A DNA stretch of 64,000 bases from Bacillota bacterium (GCA_014360195.1 JACIXY010000001.1:122989-186988); one strand, 5' to 3'; shown: positions 33,877 to 43,856, counted from the stretch's first letter. The notes: generated by a model from the letters alone, not told the origin. Made by a program: numbers and translations.

Positions 33877-36800
33877 TTGGTTACACGTAAACATGCTAAG
33901 TGGCTGGCCCTTGCCGTGCTGGCTTGCGTGCTTGTACTGGCAGCCTCCTTTGGCGCTCCTGCAGAGCAGAAGCTCAAGGGCGCCCAGGTGCTTCCGGAGG
34001 TCCGCACCGCGTGGCAGGAGCCGCGCGAGGAGTTCGTGCCAGGAGAGTACCTGGTGAGGTTCCAGGATGGGGTTCTGAAGGAGAACGCCCTGGGCGTGCT
34101 GGGGCACGCCGGGATGGAGGTCCTCAAGGAGATCTACTTCAAACCGAGCAAGGCGTTTCCGGACGGGTTGAGGATCTACCATGTGAAGGCCGCTACGGGC
34201 GTGCGCGCTGAGGACGCTGTGCGGGCGCTTAAGGCCGACAGCCGGGTCAGGTATGCGGCGCCCAATCGCAAACTGTATGCTGATGGCCCAACGGTGCGTG
34301 CGATCCCGAGCGACACGTACTTCAGCTACATGTGGGGCCTCAACAACACCGGCCAGGAGTTCTACCCGGGTATGAGCGGTACGCCCGATGCCGACATCGA
34401 TGCCCCCGAGGCATGGGACATAAGGCATGACGCCCCAACCATCGTGGTGGCAGATATCGACACCGGGATACAGTGGGATCACCCTGATCTTGCGGCTAAT
34501 ATCTGGGTGAACCCGGATGAGATACCCGACAATGGCGTCGACGACGACGGCAACGGCTACATTGACGACATCTACGGCTGGGACTTTGTTAACGAGGACA
34601 ACACGGTTTACGACAGCATCGACGACCACGGCACCCACACCGCCGGAACCGTGGGCGCTGTCGGTAACAACGGCGTTGGCGTTACGGGTGTTGCGTGGAA
34701 CGTCAAGATCATGTGCCTGAAGTTCCTGGAGTACGGCAGCGGCACCACAGACGATGCCGTCGAGGCGTTTGCCTATGCCTGGAACAACGGTGCGAATCTC
34801 ACGACAAACTCCTGGGGCTATTCTGGGCCTATAGACGACGTCTTGATGGACGCCATGGCCGCCGCGGAGATCATCCATGTGTGTGCTGCGGGCAACAGTG
34901 CATCGGACAACGACGCTGGATATCCTAACTACTCGCACTATCCTTCGAGCTTCCCGCTTGACAACGTGATCTCGGTCGCGGCCAGCGAGTGGAACGATAA
35001 TCTCGCGGACTTCTCCTGCTGGGGTGCGACGACCGTGGACCTTGCGGCCCCCGGCGACTACATCCTGTCCACGTATCCGACGGATCAGACTCCTTCCGGA
35101 TATCTGCCTTACGCCTACATGAGCGGGACCTCGATGGCGACTCCGCACGTGGCAGGCGCGGTGGCGGTCCTGATGGCGGAGTTCCCTGACATGGCCCCAT
35201 ACCCAGGCGCTCCGGGCCATGTTCCGGGGGAGATGACGATAAAGGACCTCTTGCTTGCCACCGTAGACAGGAAGCCTGCCTTCGAGGGCAAGATGGTGTC
35301 CGGAGGCCGGCTGAACCTGCGCAATGCGCTGCTTCAGGCCATTCCTCCTATCATCGATTCCGTGGCTGCTGACGTCACGTACGGCGAGCCGCCGCTTACG
35401 GTGAGCTTTTCGGCCACGGCGCACGATGATGGCACCATCGTCGACAAGTGGTGGGACTTTGGTGACGGCACAGCTCCGGTTCACGACTGGAACGCCACCC
35501 ATACCTACACGACCGTGGGCACGTACACCGCGACCTTCCATGCCGTCGACGATGACGGACTCGAGGCCAGCGCATCCATTAGGATTGCGGTGTTCGATGA
35601 GTCGACCGTCATCCTGGTCGATGACGACGGCGGTGGCTGGGAGAGAGCGTTCACCGACGCCCTCGATGCGGCCGGCATTCCGTGGGTGATATTCACTCCT
35701 CCGGTGCCGCTCGATCCGACCATACCGAACATCGTGATATGGACGACTGGCAGTGCCTGGGCGAACACCCTGACCGAGGAGGATCAGGCTTGGCTTAGTG
35801 CCTACCTCGATAACGGCGGAAGGCTGTTCCTGTCCGGTCAGGATGTCATCTGGGATCTGGGCGTCAACGAGTTCGTCCGGGATTACCTGCATGTAGCAAG
35901 TGCTAACGAAGACGTCGGAACCACCCATGTGTACGGTGTTCCCGGCGAGCCGATCAGTGACGGCCTTGAAATCGAGCTGGAGTACCCGTTCGAGGACTAC
36001 AGCGACGCCATCACCCCAGCCCCGGATGCGGCAGGCATATTCACCAACGACAACGGGGATTTCTGCGCCCTGAGGTATGTCGGCCTCGAACCTTACAGGG
36101 TCGTGTTCTTCGCGTTCCCGTTCGAGGCGATCCCGGCTTCAATGGGTGCAGCCATGAAGCTGCAGGCTGAAAGCATTGCTGCAGACCTGATGACGAACAT
36201 AATCGAGTTCCTGTCTGAGACCGGTACTCCGATCATGGGCGTGGCCCCGAACGAATTCAACAAGACCGTGGCTCACGGTGCCATAGGGCACGATACGCTC
36301 ACCATAACCAATACCGGCGAGAGCACGCTCTATTTCAACCTCAGCAGCGGCATTCTCTCCCAGGCCAGCATGAGGCCGCTTGCCGCGCACGTGGAGGTTG
36401 AAAAGGGCGGCCCCGAGCCCGCGGGAGTTCCCCAGACCGAGGGTGCTGGCGGACCCGACGGCTACGGCTACTCCTGGATCGACAGCGACGAACCGGGTGG
36501 CCCGGCGTTTGACTGGGTGGACATCACGGCGGTCGGAACGCCCGGACCTACCGGCGACGACGCGCAAGCAACGGTAAGCCTGCCGTTTACGTTCAATTTC
36601 TACGGCGAACCCAAGACCAGCGTCACGATAAGCACCAACGGATATCTCACGTTCGGCCCCTACGGCAGCGACTACAGCAACGGCCCGATCCCGGATGACT
36701 ATGATCCAAACGATCTCCTCGCAGTGTTCTGGGACGACCTGCACACCGGGAATGGCGCGACCTACTACTACTACGACGCGGCTGCCAACAGGTTCATCGT

Positions 36801-39681
36801 TTCGTGGGTGGGCGTCAGGCGCTACGGCGGTACCAGCGATTCCCTGAACTTCCAGGTAATACTCTACCCGAACGGCAAGATCGTGTATCAGTATCAGACC
36901 ATGTCCACCAGCACGCTTAACAGCGCCACGGTGGGCATCGAGAACTCGCTGGGCACGGTCGGACTGCAGGTGGTCTACAACGCGAACTACGTTCACAACG
37001 ATCTCGCGATCGAGTTTACCTATGTGCCGCAGTTCCTGACGTTCAGCCGGCAGTTCGGCGCAGTCGCCCCTGGCGAGAGCATGGACATCGACGTAGGCTT
37101 CGATGCAAGGAATCTCGCCCCTGGCGACTACTCCAACGCGCTTAAAGTCACGAGCAACGACCCGGCAAACAACCTGGTGACCATACCTGCCTATCTCACT
37201 GTAACTCCGAACGAGATACCTGTTATCGACTATGCGAACGCCGATCCGGTCTTTGGCCCGCCGCCTCTCGAGGTCAGCTTCTCCGCTTCGGCTTTCGACC
37301 CGGATGGCACCATAGCCGATATGTGGTGGGACTTCGGCGATGGAAGCCCTGTTGTGCACGCGGCCAACACGACCCACGTGTACACCGCTGAAGGGCTCTA
37401 CGAAGCGGTCTTCCACGCAGTCGACGATGACGGCGCGGAGGTTACGGCGAGCGTGACCATTGAGGTCGTGCGGCTGCCTGAGATCGGTTGGAGCCCCGAG
37501 GCGCTGAACGTCTCTGCGGTCCCCGGCAGCGTTGCCCACAGGCAGCTCCACGTTGAGAGTGTGGGCACTGCCCCGCTGAGGTTCATGGTAGGGGCAACTC
37601 AACACGTCGGCCCGCTCTCTGTGGAGAGAACGGTCTCCGCGAAGAGCGTAAACGCCAACGCCAGAAGAGCGGTCGGACTCTTCGAACCCGTCGGCCAGCA
37701 GGTACGCGAGCTTGAGGGCGGCGACGTGCTGGACATGTGGGACATCTCATCGTATGTCAGCGTGGCCTGGGGCGTCGGGTTCGACGGAGCACACGTGTGG
37801 GTTTCCGACCCGGATCGGCTGTGGGATTACTCGTTTACCACAGACGGCAATCCTACGGGGTTTGACTTCCCGACGGACTGGGTCGGAGCTTGGCCCGGCG
37901 ACTTCGCTTGGGACGGCCGGTATCTCTGGCAGGTCAACGTCGGCGGGAATAACGGCATCTACAAGCTCGATCCCGCGACCGGCGAAGTGCTGGACTTCAT
38001 AACCGACCCGGACGGAATCTGGACAGCGGTCTCTCAGCGTGGCCTGGCTTACGATCCGGTCGAGGACGTGTTCTACATCGGCGGTTGGAACCAGGGCGTC
38101 ATCTACAAGGTCGCCGGTCTCTCGTGGCCGGAGCCTGGCAAGATCCAGGATACCTACCTTGAGGAGATGCCGCTTCCGATCGCAGGCATTGCCCGCGTCG
38201 GCTGGTTCCTTGTGATCACCCTGAACTCCAGCCCGGACATCGTGGTAGTCCTGGACACCACGACTGACGAGATCGTAGAGGCGTTCTACCATCCGGGCGG
38301 TGGCGAATACGGCGGCGCAGGCTGCGAGGCCGATTTCGACGGCCATGTCTGGATGTCCTACATGGGCGACTACTGGTCGGGCAACAACGCAAATACGATG
38401 TGGCTCGTAGACATCCTGGGTGCGCTGTTTGACAACGCCCCGGCCTGGCTCAGCGCCACCCCGGCAGAGGGGATTCTGAACCCGGGCGAGTCGATGGACA
38501 TCGACCTTGCGTTCGATACCAATGGTCTCGAGCAGGGCGTGAACTACAGCGCCTGGATCCTGCTCTTCAGCAACGACTGGGACACCCCTGTTGCCGGAAT
38601 CCCGGTCACGTTCCGGCTGGATACGCTCACCGCAGGGTTCACTTGGTCCGAGTCCGAGCCGAACACCGTCGCATTCACCGACACCTCGACGGATGCTGAC
38701 GGCGGCGGAGTTGTCGCCTGGAGCTGGGACTTTGGCGACGGTGCAACTTCCACCGAGCAGAACCCGGTCCACCGGTACGCGGCAAACGGCCACTATCACG
38801 TGAAGCTAACCGTCACAGATGCCGACGGCGCCGTAGCTTGCGCAGAGCAAGCGATAGTGCTCTCCAATCTTGCCCCGGTTGCTGACTTCAGCTTCAGCGA
38901 GATCGATCCTCTCACGGTGCAATTCGCTGATGCATCGGTCGACCTGGACGGCACCGTCGTTACATGGAGCTGGGATTTCGGTGATGGTGCGCCTGTCTCT
39001 GATAGTAGGAATCCAGTGCACACTTACACGGCGGGCGGCAGCTACGAGGTTACGCTCGTGGTGACTGACAACGACGGTGCAAGCGCCAGCATCACCAAGA
39101 CCGTCGAGGTGAATGCGCTGCCTGTCGTGAAGGTTACCTCACCCGCTGAAGGCGAGCTGTGGATTGGGGTCCGCGAGATCAGGTGGACTGCCACTGACGC
39201 TGACGATGCAGAAGAGGACCTCACGGTCAAGCTCGAGTACTCGGGCGATGGTGGCTCCACATGGGAGCTCATAGCGGACAATGAGCCGAACGACGGGTCC
39301 TACACGTGGGATACGAGCAAGGTCGGCAGGGGCGGCAAGTACATCGTGAAGGTCACCGCAACTGACCCCGACGGCGGAGTAGGCGAGGGCAGAAGCGGTG
39401 AGTTCACGATAGTTGTGCTGTCCCGCACGGTCGTGGCGGCGCCGAACCCGGCCTCCGACTGCGTGACGTTCTACTACAGCATCGGCGCCAATGGAACGCT
39501 GTACATCTACGACATCGCGGGTAGGCTCGTGCATAGCGCCGAGCTTTTGAGCGAGGCCAACGCCTATGAGTGGGATCTCACGTCGGGTGGAAGGCCGCTT
39601 GCGACCGGGCTGTACCTGTACCTGGTGGTCACCGAGGACGGCGAGAAGTCCGAGGTCGGGCGGCTCGTCATAAGCCACTAA
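33877..39681 (+). CDS. Giant secreted subtilisin-like protease with PKD domains and T9SS/FlgD-Ig-type C-terminus
   Basis: A 1934-residue protein from TTG 33877, preceded by GGAAGGAGGG. Signal peptide 1-30; propeptide of the fervidolysin type (FVPGEYLVRFQDG) to about 150; S8 peptidase 180-480 with Asp195 (DTGIQWDHPDL), His251 (HGTHTAGT) and Ser419 (GTSMATPHVAGAV). Then a PKD domain (488-575, WWDFGDGT), a ThuA/GATase-like segment (IVIWTTGSAWANTLTEEDQA), a beta region with ISTNGYLTFG, a second PKD (1110-1198), a propeller-like segment (about 1250-1520), PKD domains at 1582-1662 and 1667-1745 (WSWDFGDG), an Ig-like domain, and a C-terminal domain 1849-1934 with PNPASD, LYIYDIAGRLV and ATGLYLYLV. 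The last domain resembles T9SS sorting or FlgD-Ig domains. The PorV-like gene follows. Confidence 0.92.
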   Translation: MVTRKHAKWLALAVLACVLVLAASFGAPAEQKLKGAQVLPEVRTAWQEPREEFVPGEYLVRFQDGVLKENALGVLGHAGMEVLKEIYFKPSKAFPDGLRIYHVKAATGVRAEDAVRALKADSRVRYAAPNRKLYADGPTVRAIPSDTYFSYMWGLNNTGQEFYPGMSGTPDADIDAPEAWDIRHDAPTIVVADIDTGIQWDHPDLAANIWVNPDEIPDNGVDDDGNGYIDDIYGWDFVNEDNTVYDSIDDHGTHTAGTVGAVGNNGVGVTGVAWNVKIMCLKFLEYGSGTTDDAVEAFAYAWNNGANLTTNSWGYSGPIDDVLMDAMAAAEIIHVCAAGNSASDNDAGYPNYSHYPSSFPLDNVISVAASEWNDNLADFSCWGATTVDLAAPGDYILSTYPTDQTPSGYLPYAYMSGTSMATPHVAGAVAVLMAEFPDMAPYPGAPGHVPGEMTIKDLLLATVDRKPAFEGKMVSGGRLNLRNALLQAIPPIIDSVAADVTYGEPPLTVSFSATAHDDGTIVDKWWDFGDGTAPVHDWNATHTYTTVGTYTATFHAVDDDGLEASASIRIAVFDESTVILVDDDGGGWERAFTDALDAAGIPWVIFTPPVPLDPTIPNIVIWTTGSAWANTLTEEDQAWLSAYLDNGGRLFLSGQDVIWDLGVNEFVRDYLHVASANEDVGTTHVYGVPGEPISDGLEIELEYPFEDYSDAITPAPDAAGIFTNDNGDFCALRYVGLEPYRVVFFAFPFEAIPASMGAAMKLQAESIAADLMTNIIEFLSETGTPIMGVAPNEFNKTVAHGAIGHDTLTITNTGESTLYFNLSSGILSQASMRPLAAHVEVEKGGPEPAGVPQTEGAGGPDGYGYSWIDSDEPGGPAFDWVDITAVGTPGPTGDDAQATVSLPFTFNFYGEPKTSVTISTNGYLTFGPYGSDYSNGPIPDDYDPNDLLAVFWDDLHTGNGATYYYYDAAANRFIVSWVGVRRYGGTSDSLNFQVILYPNGKIVYQYQTMSTSTLNSATVGIENSLGTVGLQVVYNANYVHNDLAIEFTYVPQFLTFSRQFGAVAPGESMDIDVGFDARNLAPGDYSNALKVTSNDPANNLVTIPAYLTVTPNEIPVIDYANADPVFGPPPLEVSFSASAFDPDGTIADMWWDFGDGSPVVHAANTTHVYTAEGLYEAVFHAVDDDGAEVTASVTIEVVRLPEIGWSPEALNVSAVPGSVAHRQLHVESVGTAPLRFMVGATQHVGPLSVERTVSAKSVNANARRAVGLFEPVGQQVRELEGGDVLDMWDISSYVSVAWGVGFDGAHVWVSDPDRLWDYSFTTDGNPTGFDFPTDWVGAWPGDFAWDGRYLWQVNVGGNNGIYKLDPATGEVLDFITDPDGIWTAVSQRGLAYDPVEDVFYIGGWNQGVIYKVAGLSWPEPGKIQDTYLEEMPLPIAGIARVGWFLVITLNSSPDIVVVLDTTTDEIVEAFYHPGGGEYGGAGCEADFDGHVWMSYMGDYWSGNNANTMWLVDILGALFDNAPAWLSATPAEGILNPGESMDIDLAFDTNGLEQGVNYSAWILLFSNDWDTPVAGIPVTFRLDTLTAGFTWSESEPNTVAFTDTSTDADGGGVVAWSWDFGDGATSTEQNPVHRYAANGHYHVKLTVTDADGAVACAEQAIVLSNLAPVADFSFSEIDPLTVQFADASVDLDGTVVTWSWDFGDGAPVSDSRNPVHTYTAGGSYEVTLVVTDNDGASASITKTVEVNALPVVKVTSPAEGELWIGVREIRWTATDADDAEEDLTVKLEYSGDGGSTWELIADNEPNDGSYTWDTSKVGRGGKYIVKVTATDPDGGVGEGRSGEFTIVVLSRTVVAAPNPASDCVTFYYSIGANGTLYIYDIAGRLVHSAELLSEANAYEWDLTSGGRPLATGLYLYLVVTEDGEKSEVGRLVISH

Positions 39682-39939
39682 CGTAAGCGGGCGCGAGGTC
39701 CTGGCTGCCCTGTGAAGGCAGGGGCCAAGAACAGGCGCGACTGGTCCTCCTCGCCGCGAGGTACATCGGGTGCGCGGGACGAATCCCGCGCAGACCGCGA
39801 GGCTGAGCGGCTCAATAGGTGGGGCGGTCTCTCCGGGGCCGCTCCACCCGGGGGCGCGTGAGACTCGCGCCGGAACCTCGCGATGGGCGGGGCAGCCGGG
39901 AGCTTGTGATGCTTTCAGGTAATAAGGAGGGGCGAGTAA
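39682..39939 (+). other. Structured intergenic spacer between subtilase and PorV-like gene
   Basis: Three consecutive hairpins: TGGCTGCCCTG/CAGGGGCCA near 39700-39730, the perfect 9-bp TGCGCGGGA-CGAA-TCCCGCGCA near 39770-39793, and GGTGGGGCGG/CCGCTCCACC near 39817-39850. None has a terminator-type T-run. The spacer may modulate read-through or mRNA stability for the downstream gene. Confidence 0.45.
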
Positions 39940-40812
39940 ATGCGAGTTAAGATAGTGGTAGTAATCCTTGCGATGGTCTTCGCCCTGTCGCCCGCATGGG
40001 TGGCACAGGCGAATGGCGATCCAACCGGCACGGCGGCCATGATGGACATTGGCATGGGCGCAAGAGCGCTCGGGATGGGCGGGGCATTCATTGCCGTAGC
40101 CGACGACGCGAACACCGTCTACTACAACCCCGCCGGCCTTGCGCTCATCGAGGGGCGGCACGTGACCTCGCTCTATACGAACCAGTACGGCGCGGCGGGC
40201 TACATGGCCCTCGGGTATGCGCAGAAGAGCATCGGAGCGGGGGTGCTCTTGCTGGATGCATCCGGTATAGAGGCCACCGACGAGTTCGCGAACGTGACAG
40301 GGTACTTCGGGATGCGGGAGTACACCGCGATAGGCGCCTACGGGGTGACCGTATGGCCGAACCTGAGTCTCGGCGGTGCGGTGAAGCACTACAGCCAGAG
40401 CCTGCCGGGGAATACCGGCACTGGGATCACGGGCGATGTGGGGCTGCTCTATGACGCCGGTGTGATAAAGGTCGGCGCGGTGGCCCGCAACGTGCTCGGC
40501 GGCGTCCACTATACGAGCGGCGAGACCGACTCCTTCGACCGCTCATGGGGCGTGGGCGTCTCTACAAGGCCCATTCCCGGCCTGCTCATCGCGGCGGACG
40601 CCGTGGTGAAGGGCGAATACACGCTCCACGCCGGAGCCGAGTACCTCCTTGGCAACGTGGCGCTCCGTGGTGGAGTCATGTGGGGCGGGGGCGGGACGTC
40701 ATACACGGCGGGCCTCGGCGTGGTCATGCCCGGCTTCTCCGTGGACTACGCATACCAGACCCATAACCTCCTCCCCGATTCGCACAGGCTTTCGCTAAGC
40801 ATAAGGTTCTAG
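39940..40812 (+). CDS. PorV/UPF0164-like outer-membrane beta-barrel protein
   Basis: A 290-residue protein with a signal peptide (MRVKIVVVILAMVFALSP, cleavage after AQA), then MGARALGMGGAFIAVADDAN and TVYYNPAGLA, the opening of PorV/PorQ and UPF0164 proteins of the FadL-like barrel class. The rest alternates aromatic and Gly-rich amphipathic strands and ends SHRLSLSIRF, with the terminal Phe used by BamA for insertion. In Bacteroidota, PorV carries T9SS cargo away from the translocon. Here it follows a cargo-like subtilase with a matching C-terminal domain. AAGGAGGGGCGAG precedes ATG 39940. A strong terminator follows. An outer membrane in the host is implied. Confidence 0.85.
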   Translation: MRVKIVVVILAMVFALSPAWVAQANGDPTGTAAMMDIGMGARALGMGGAFIAVADDANTVYYNPAGLALIEGRHVTSLYTNQYGAAGYMALGYAQKSIGAGVLLLDASGIEATDEFANVTGYFGMREYTAIGAYGVTVWPNLSLGGAVKHYSQSLPGNTGTGITGDVGLLYDAGVIKVGAVARNVLGGVHYTSGETDSFDRSWGVGVSTRPIPGLLIAADAVVKGEYTLHAGAEYLLGNVALRGGVMWGGGGTSYTAGLGVVMPGFSVDYAYQTHNLLPDSHRLSLSIRF

Positions 40813-40993
40813 AAGCGTGCTCCGAAACTCGCGCGCGACTCTAGCGACTGCAGGCTCAGGCCGCAAATCCGCAGCTAGGCGGGGTACCAGTTGTCCCATG
40901 GGCACGGCACGGGCGGTTTCGGAGCAGACTTCTAGGGTTCCGAGCGCTTTCTTCAGCGCTCCGAATCCCCACACGCACGAACGCGAGAGCGCC

Positions 40994-41034
40994 GAGCCCC
41001 TTTCCGCCTGTGGAAAGGGGCTCCGTCACATTTT
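40994..41034 (+). terminator. Intrinsic terminator after the PorV-like gene
   Basis: Perfect 12-bp stem GAGCCCCTTTCC-GCCTGT-GGAAAGGGGCTC followed by CGTCACATTTT. It ends the subtilase/PorV unit and insulates the thrS leader. Confidence 0.75.
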
Positions 41035-41075
41035 CTCATTGTCGCGGGCGCGAAAGCAGACTGACCGACCCGGCC

Positions 41076-41104
41076 TTGACAGGTAGAGACGGCTTCTCTA
41101 TAAT
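41076..41104 (+). promoter_or_regulatory. Consensus promoter of the thrS T-box leader
   Basis: TTGACA (41076-41081), exactly 17 bp, TATAAT (41099-41104): fully consensus. The T-box leader starts about 8 bp downstream. Confidence 0.92.
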
Positions 41105-41111
41105 GGCAGTA

Positions 41112-41447
41112 ACAAACTAATCGCTTGGGCATGGCGATGAGAAGGACGAGTAGGCGGAGCGCCCGAGAGAGAGTGGGGGTCAGCGGCTGGAAGCCCCCGC
41201 CGGCAACGTGGCGCCGAAAACCTCCTTCGAGCTTCGCGGTGAAAGCGCGTTCCCTTGCGCAAGTAGCCGGCGACGGCGGCACCCGTTAGCGTGCGTGGTG
41301 AGAGGGCGTTGTCCACTGCGCTCCCTGCGGCGTACCTGGCCGGGCTACCCGGCGGCTGTAGACGGGGAGTCTCAGAAGACGATGCCAATCAGGGTGGAAC
41401 CGCGGGGTTATCCCCCGTCCCTGGAGACTTCCAGGGGCGGGGGATTT
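41112..41447 (+). promoter_or_regulatory. T-box leader, Thr specifier (ACC)
   Basis: Stem I with AGTAGGCGG on the 5' side and a specifier loop where GAAAACC is flanked by GAAGGA/TCCTTC pairing; the specifier triplet ACC (41220-41222) reads threonine. The T-box sequence AATCAGGGTGGAACCGCGG lies at 41387-41405, and the terminator is a 13-bp stem CCCCCGTCCCTGG/CCAGGGGCGGGGG (41412-41443) followed by ATTTCAGTTT. Uncharged tRNA-Thr would stabilise the antiterminator and allow thrS expression. Confidence 0.9.
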
Positions 41448-41917
41448 CAGTTTCAGGGCGGCGGCGTTCCGGGCCGACGCCGGGGCGGGGAACGCAGGGC
41501 ACGTCCCGGATGTCCGGCACGGCGTGGTGCGATCTGTCGCGCGATTGGAAACCTGTTAACCGTTGGGGTGCACAGGCCATACTCGGACAGGCAGCGTGTA
41601 CCTGTTACGGAATGCCTCGAATTCTGCACACAGGCTCGACAGAGGCGCCGGGGCCCTGCTAGGTGCCGGGGAAGGCAGCCACGACGAGGTGTCGCAACAG
41701 AGCCAGGTGCATGCTGGGCCGGGTATGGTCCCATACTGCAGAGCGATAACACTGCTTTGCGAGATACGGAACCATACGGGGTCGCGCAGCCCTGGTCGGG
41801 CTATTTGGGCGGAAGGTCGCCGCACCACGTGGCCTTCGGACCCATGATTCCGGGATGGAATGAATGCGTGAGCCAGTAACAGGAATGAATAACAAAAAGA
41901 ACTGAGGTGACGGAAGA
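41448..41917 (+). other. 470-bp leader between T-box terminator and thrS
   Basis: No supported gene. A T-box is usually closer to its gene, so this extra segment is unusual. GTATGGT (41723) and ACCATAC (about 41770) form a weak inverted repeat. The last bases carry GAACTGAGGTGACGGAAGA, the thrS ribosome site. No second promoter or T-box is evident. Confidence 0.5.
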
Positions 41918-43723
41918 ATGGCTCAACCGGCTGCCAGGGTGAACGATGCGAGAGCGAAGGACGCGAAGGTATCGGTGGATCTCGGCACCGACGAAGGCCG
42001 CGAGATCCTGCGGCATTCCACCGCCCACGTGCTGGCCCAGGCGGTGAAGCGGCTCTTTCCCGAGGTGAAGCTCGCCATAGGGCCGGCCATTCAAAACGGG
42101 TTCTACTACGACTTCGACAAGCCCGAGCCTTTCACCCTCGACGATCTCGGCCGCATCGAGGAGGAGATGCGCAAGATCGTCACCGAGGACCTCCCGATAG
42201 TGCGGGAGGAGATCTCGCGTGACGAGGCGGTCCAGCTCTTCCAGAAGCTCGATGAGCCTTACAAGCTGGAGCTCATCGAGGACCTTCCCGACGAAGAGGT
42301 AGTCAGTATCTACCGGCAGGGGGAGTTCGTGGACCTCTGCCGCGGCCCGCACCTTGCCTCCACCGGCCAGCTCCGGGCGTTCAAGCTGCTCAGCGTCGCC
42401 GGGGCCTACTGGCGCGGCGATGAGAAGCGGAAGATGCTCCAGCGCATCTACGGGACGGCCTTCCCATCCGAGGCCGAACTCCAGGCCCACCTGCACGTCC
42501 TGGAGGAGGCGGAGAAGCGCGACCACCGCAAGCTCGGCAAGGAGCTCGACCTCTTTAGCCTCCACGAGGAGGCAGGGGCGGGCCTCGTATACTGGCACCC
42601 GAAGGGTGCCATCATCCGCAAGGTGATCGAGGACTTCTGGCGCGAGGAGCACTTGAAGCGCGGCTACCAGCTCGTGTACTCGCCCCACATCGCCCGGCGC
42701 GACCTGTGGGAAATATCAGGCCACTGGGGCTGGTACCGCGAGAACATGTACTCCCCCATCGACATAGATGGCGTGGAGTATCTCCTGAAGCCCATGAACT
42801 GCCCGTTCCATATCCTCATGTATAAGACCCGGACCCGCTCCTACCGGGACCTGCCCATCAGGTGGGCCGAACTCGGCACGGTGTACCGCTACGAGCGCAG
42901 CGGTGTGCTTCACGGCATGCTCCGCGTGCGCGGGTTCACCCAGGACGACGCGCACCTCTTCATGCGCCCGGACCAGCTCGAGGATGAGCTCGTGGGTGTG
43001 CTCGACCTCGTGCAGTTCATGATGAAGTCCTTCGGCTACAAGGACTACGACATGGAGCTTTCGGTGCGCGACCCGGCCAACAAGGAGAAGTACGTGGGGC
43101 CTGACGACGTATGGAACATGGCCGAGGGCGCGCTCGTGGCGGCGCTTGAGCGAAAGGGGCTTCCATACACCAGGATGGAAGGCGAGGCCAAGTTCTACGG
43201 TCCTGCGATAGACGTGAAGGTCAAGGACGCGCTCGGCCGCGGCTGGCAGGGCCCTACGATCCAGGTGGACTTCAATCTCCCAGAGCGGTTCGACCTCGAG
43301 TACATCGGCGAGGACAACGCGGCGCATCGGCCCGTGATGATCCACCGAACCGTCCTGGGATCCATGGAGCGGTTCGTTGCCGGGCTGGTCGAGCATTACG
43401 CCGGAGCGTTTCCTGTATGGCTCGCGCCAGTCCAGGTGCGGGTCATCCCGATAGCGGACCGGCACATCGAGTACGCGCGGAAAGTTGCCTCGGAGCTTAT
43501 GGAGGCGAAGGTCCGGGTCGAGGTGGACGACCGCAGCGAGAAGATGGGATACAAGATCCGTGAGGCGCAACTCGAGAAGGTGCCCTACATGGTGGTCGCG
43601 GGTGACAGGGAGGCCGAGCAGGGGACGGTATCGGTGCGCACGCGCAGCGAGGGCGACCTCGGCCCCATGGCGCTGGCCGATTTCAAGGCCAGGCTTATGC
43701 GGGAGATCGAGCAGAAAGTGTGA
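41918..43723 (+). CDS. thrS: Threonyl-tRNA synthetase without TGS domain
   Basis: A 601-residue class II synthetase. The editing domain starts at once: HSTAHVLAQAVKRLFPEVKL with DLCRGPHLASTGQ supplies the zinc-like HxxxH and C-x-x-x-H site. The catalytic core contains the zinc-binding PMNCPFHILMYK, motif 2 YRYERSGVLHGMLRVRGFTQ and motif 3 HRTVLGSMERF; the C-terminal anticodon domain runs from VRVIPIADRH. The usual N-terminal TGS/beta-grasp domain (about 60 residues) is absent, replaced by a 25-residue polar lead. The enzyme charges tRNA-Thr and removes Ser. Expression is set by the Thr T-box. Confidence 0.96.
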   Translation: MAQPAARVNDARAKDAKVSVDLGTDEGREILRHSTAHVLAQAVKRLFPEVKLAIGPAIQNGFYYDFDKPEPFTLDDLGRIEEEMRKIVTEDLPIVREEISRDEAVQLFQKLDEPYKLELIEDLPDEEVVSIYRQGEFVDLCRGPHLASTGQLRAFKLLSVAGAYWRGDEKRKMLQRIYGTAFPSEAELQAHLHVLEEAEKRDHRKLGKELDLFSLHEEAGAGLVYWHPKGAIIRKVIEDFWREEHLKRGYQLVYSPHIARRDLWEISGHWGWYRENMYSPIDIDGVEYLLKPMNCPFHILMYKTRTRSYRDLPIRWAELGTVYRYERSGVLHGMLRVRGFTQDDAHLFMRPDQLEDELVGVLDLVQFMMKSFGYKDYDMELSVRDPANKEKYVGPDDVWNMAEGALVAALERKGLPYTRMEGEAKFYGPAIDVKVKDALGRGWQGPTIQVDFNLPERFDLEYIGEDNAAHRPVMIHRTVLGSMERFVAGLVEHYAGAFPVWLAPVQVRVIPIADRHIEYARKVASELMEAKVRVEVDDRSEKMGYKIREAQLEKVPYMVVAGDREAEQGTVSVRTRSEGDLGPMALADFKARLMREIEQKV

Positions 43724-43856
43724 GCAGGTCCCAAGGCGCGAGGAGGTCCCAAGGGGTCGGTCTGTGCCGCTTTGCAGCGGCCAGGTGTTCCGCGAGGCCG
43801 CCGGTCTTGCACTCCGCGAACAGGCAGACGAGGCGCTCGAGCGCTCGAAACTACGA

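Noticed and set aside
33469..35928. 819-codon minus-strand frame opposite the subtilase
   Set aside because: Shadow frame created by codon bias of the Asp/Gly-rich protease; composition is not protein-like.
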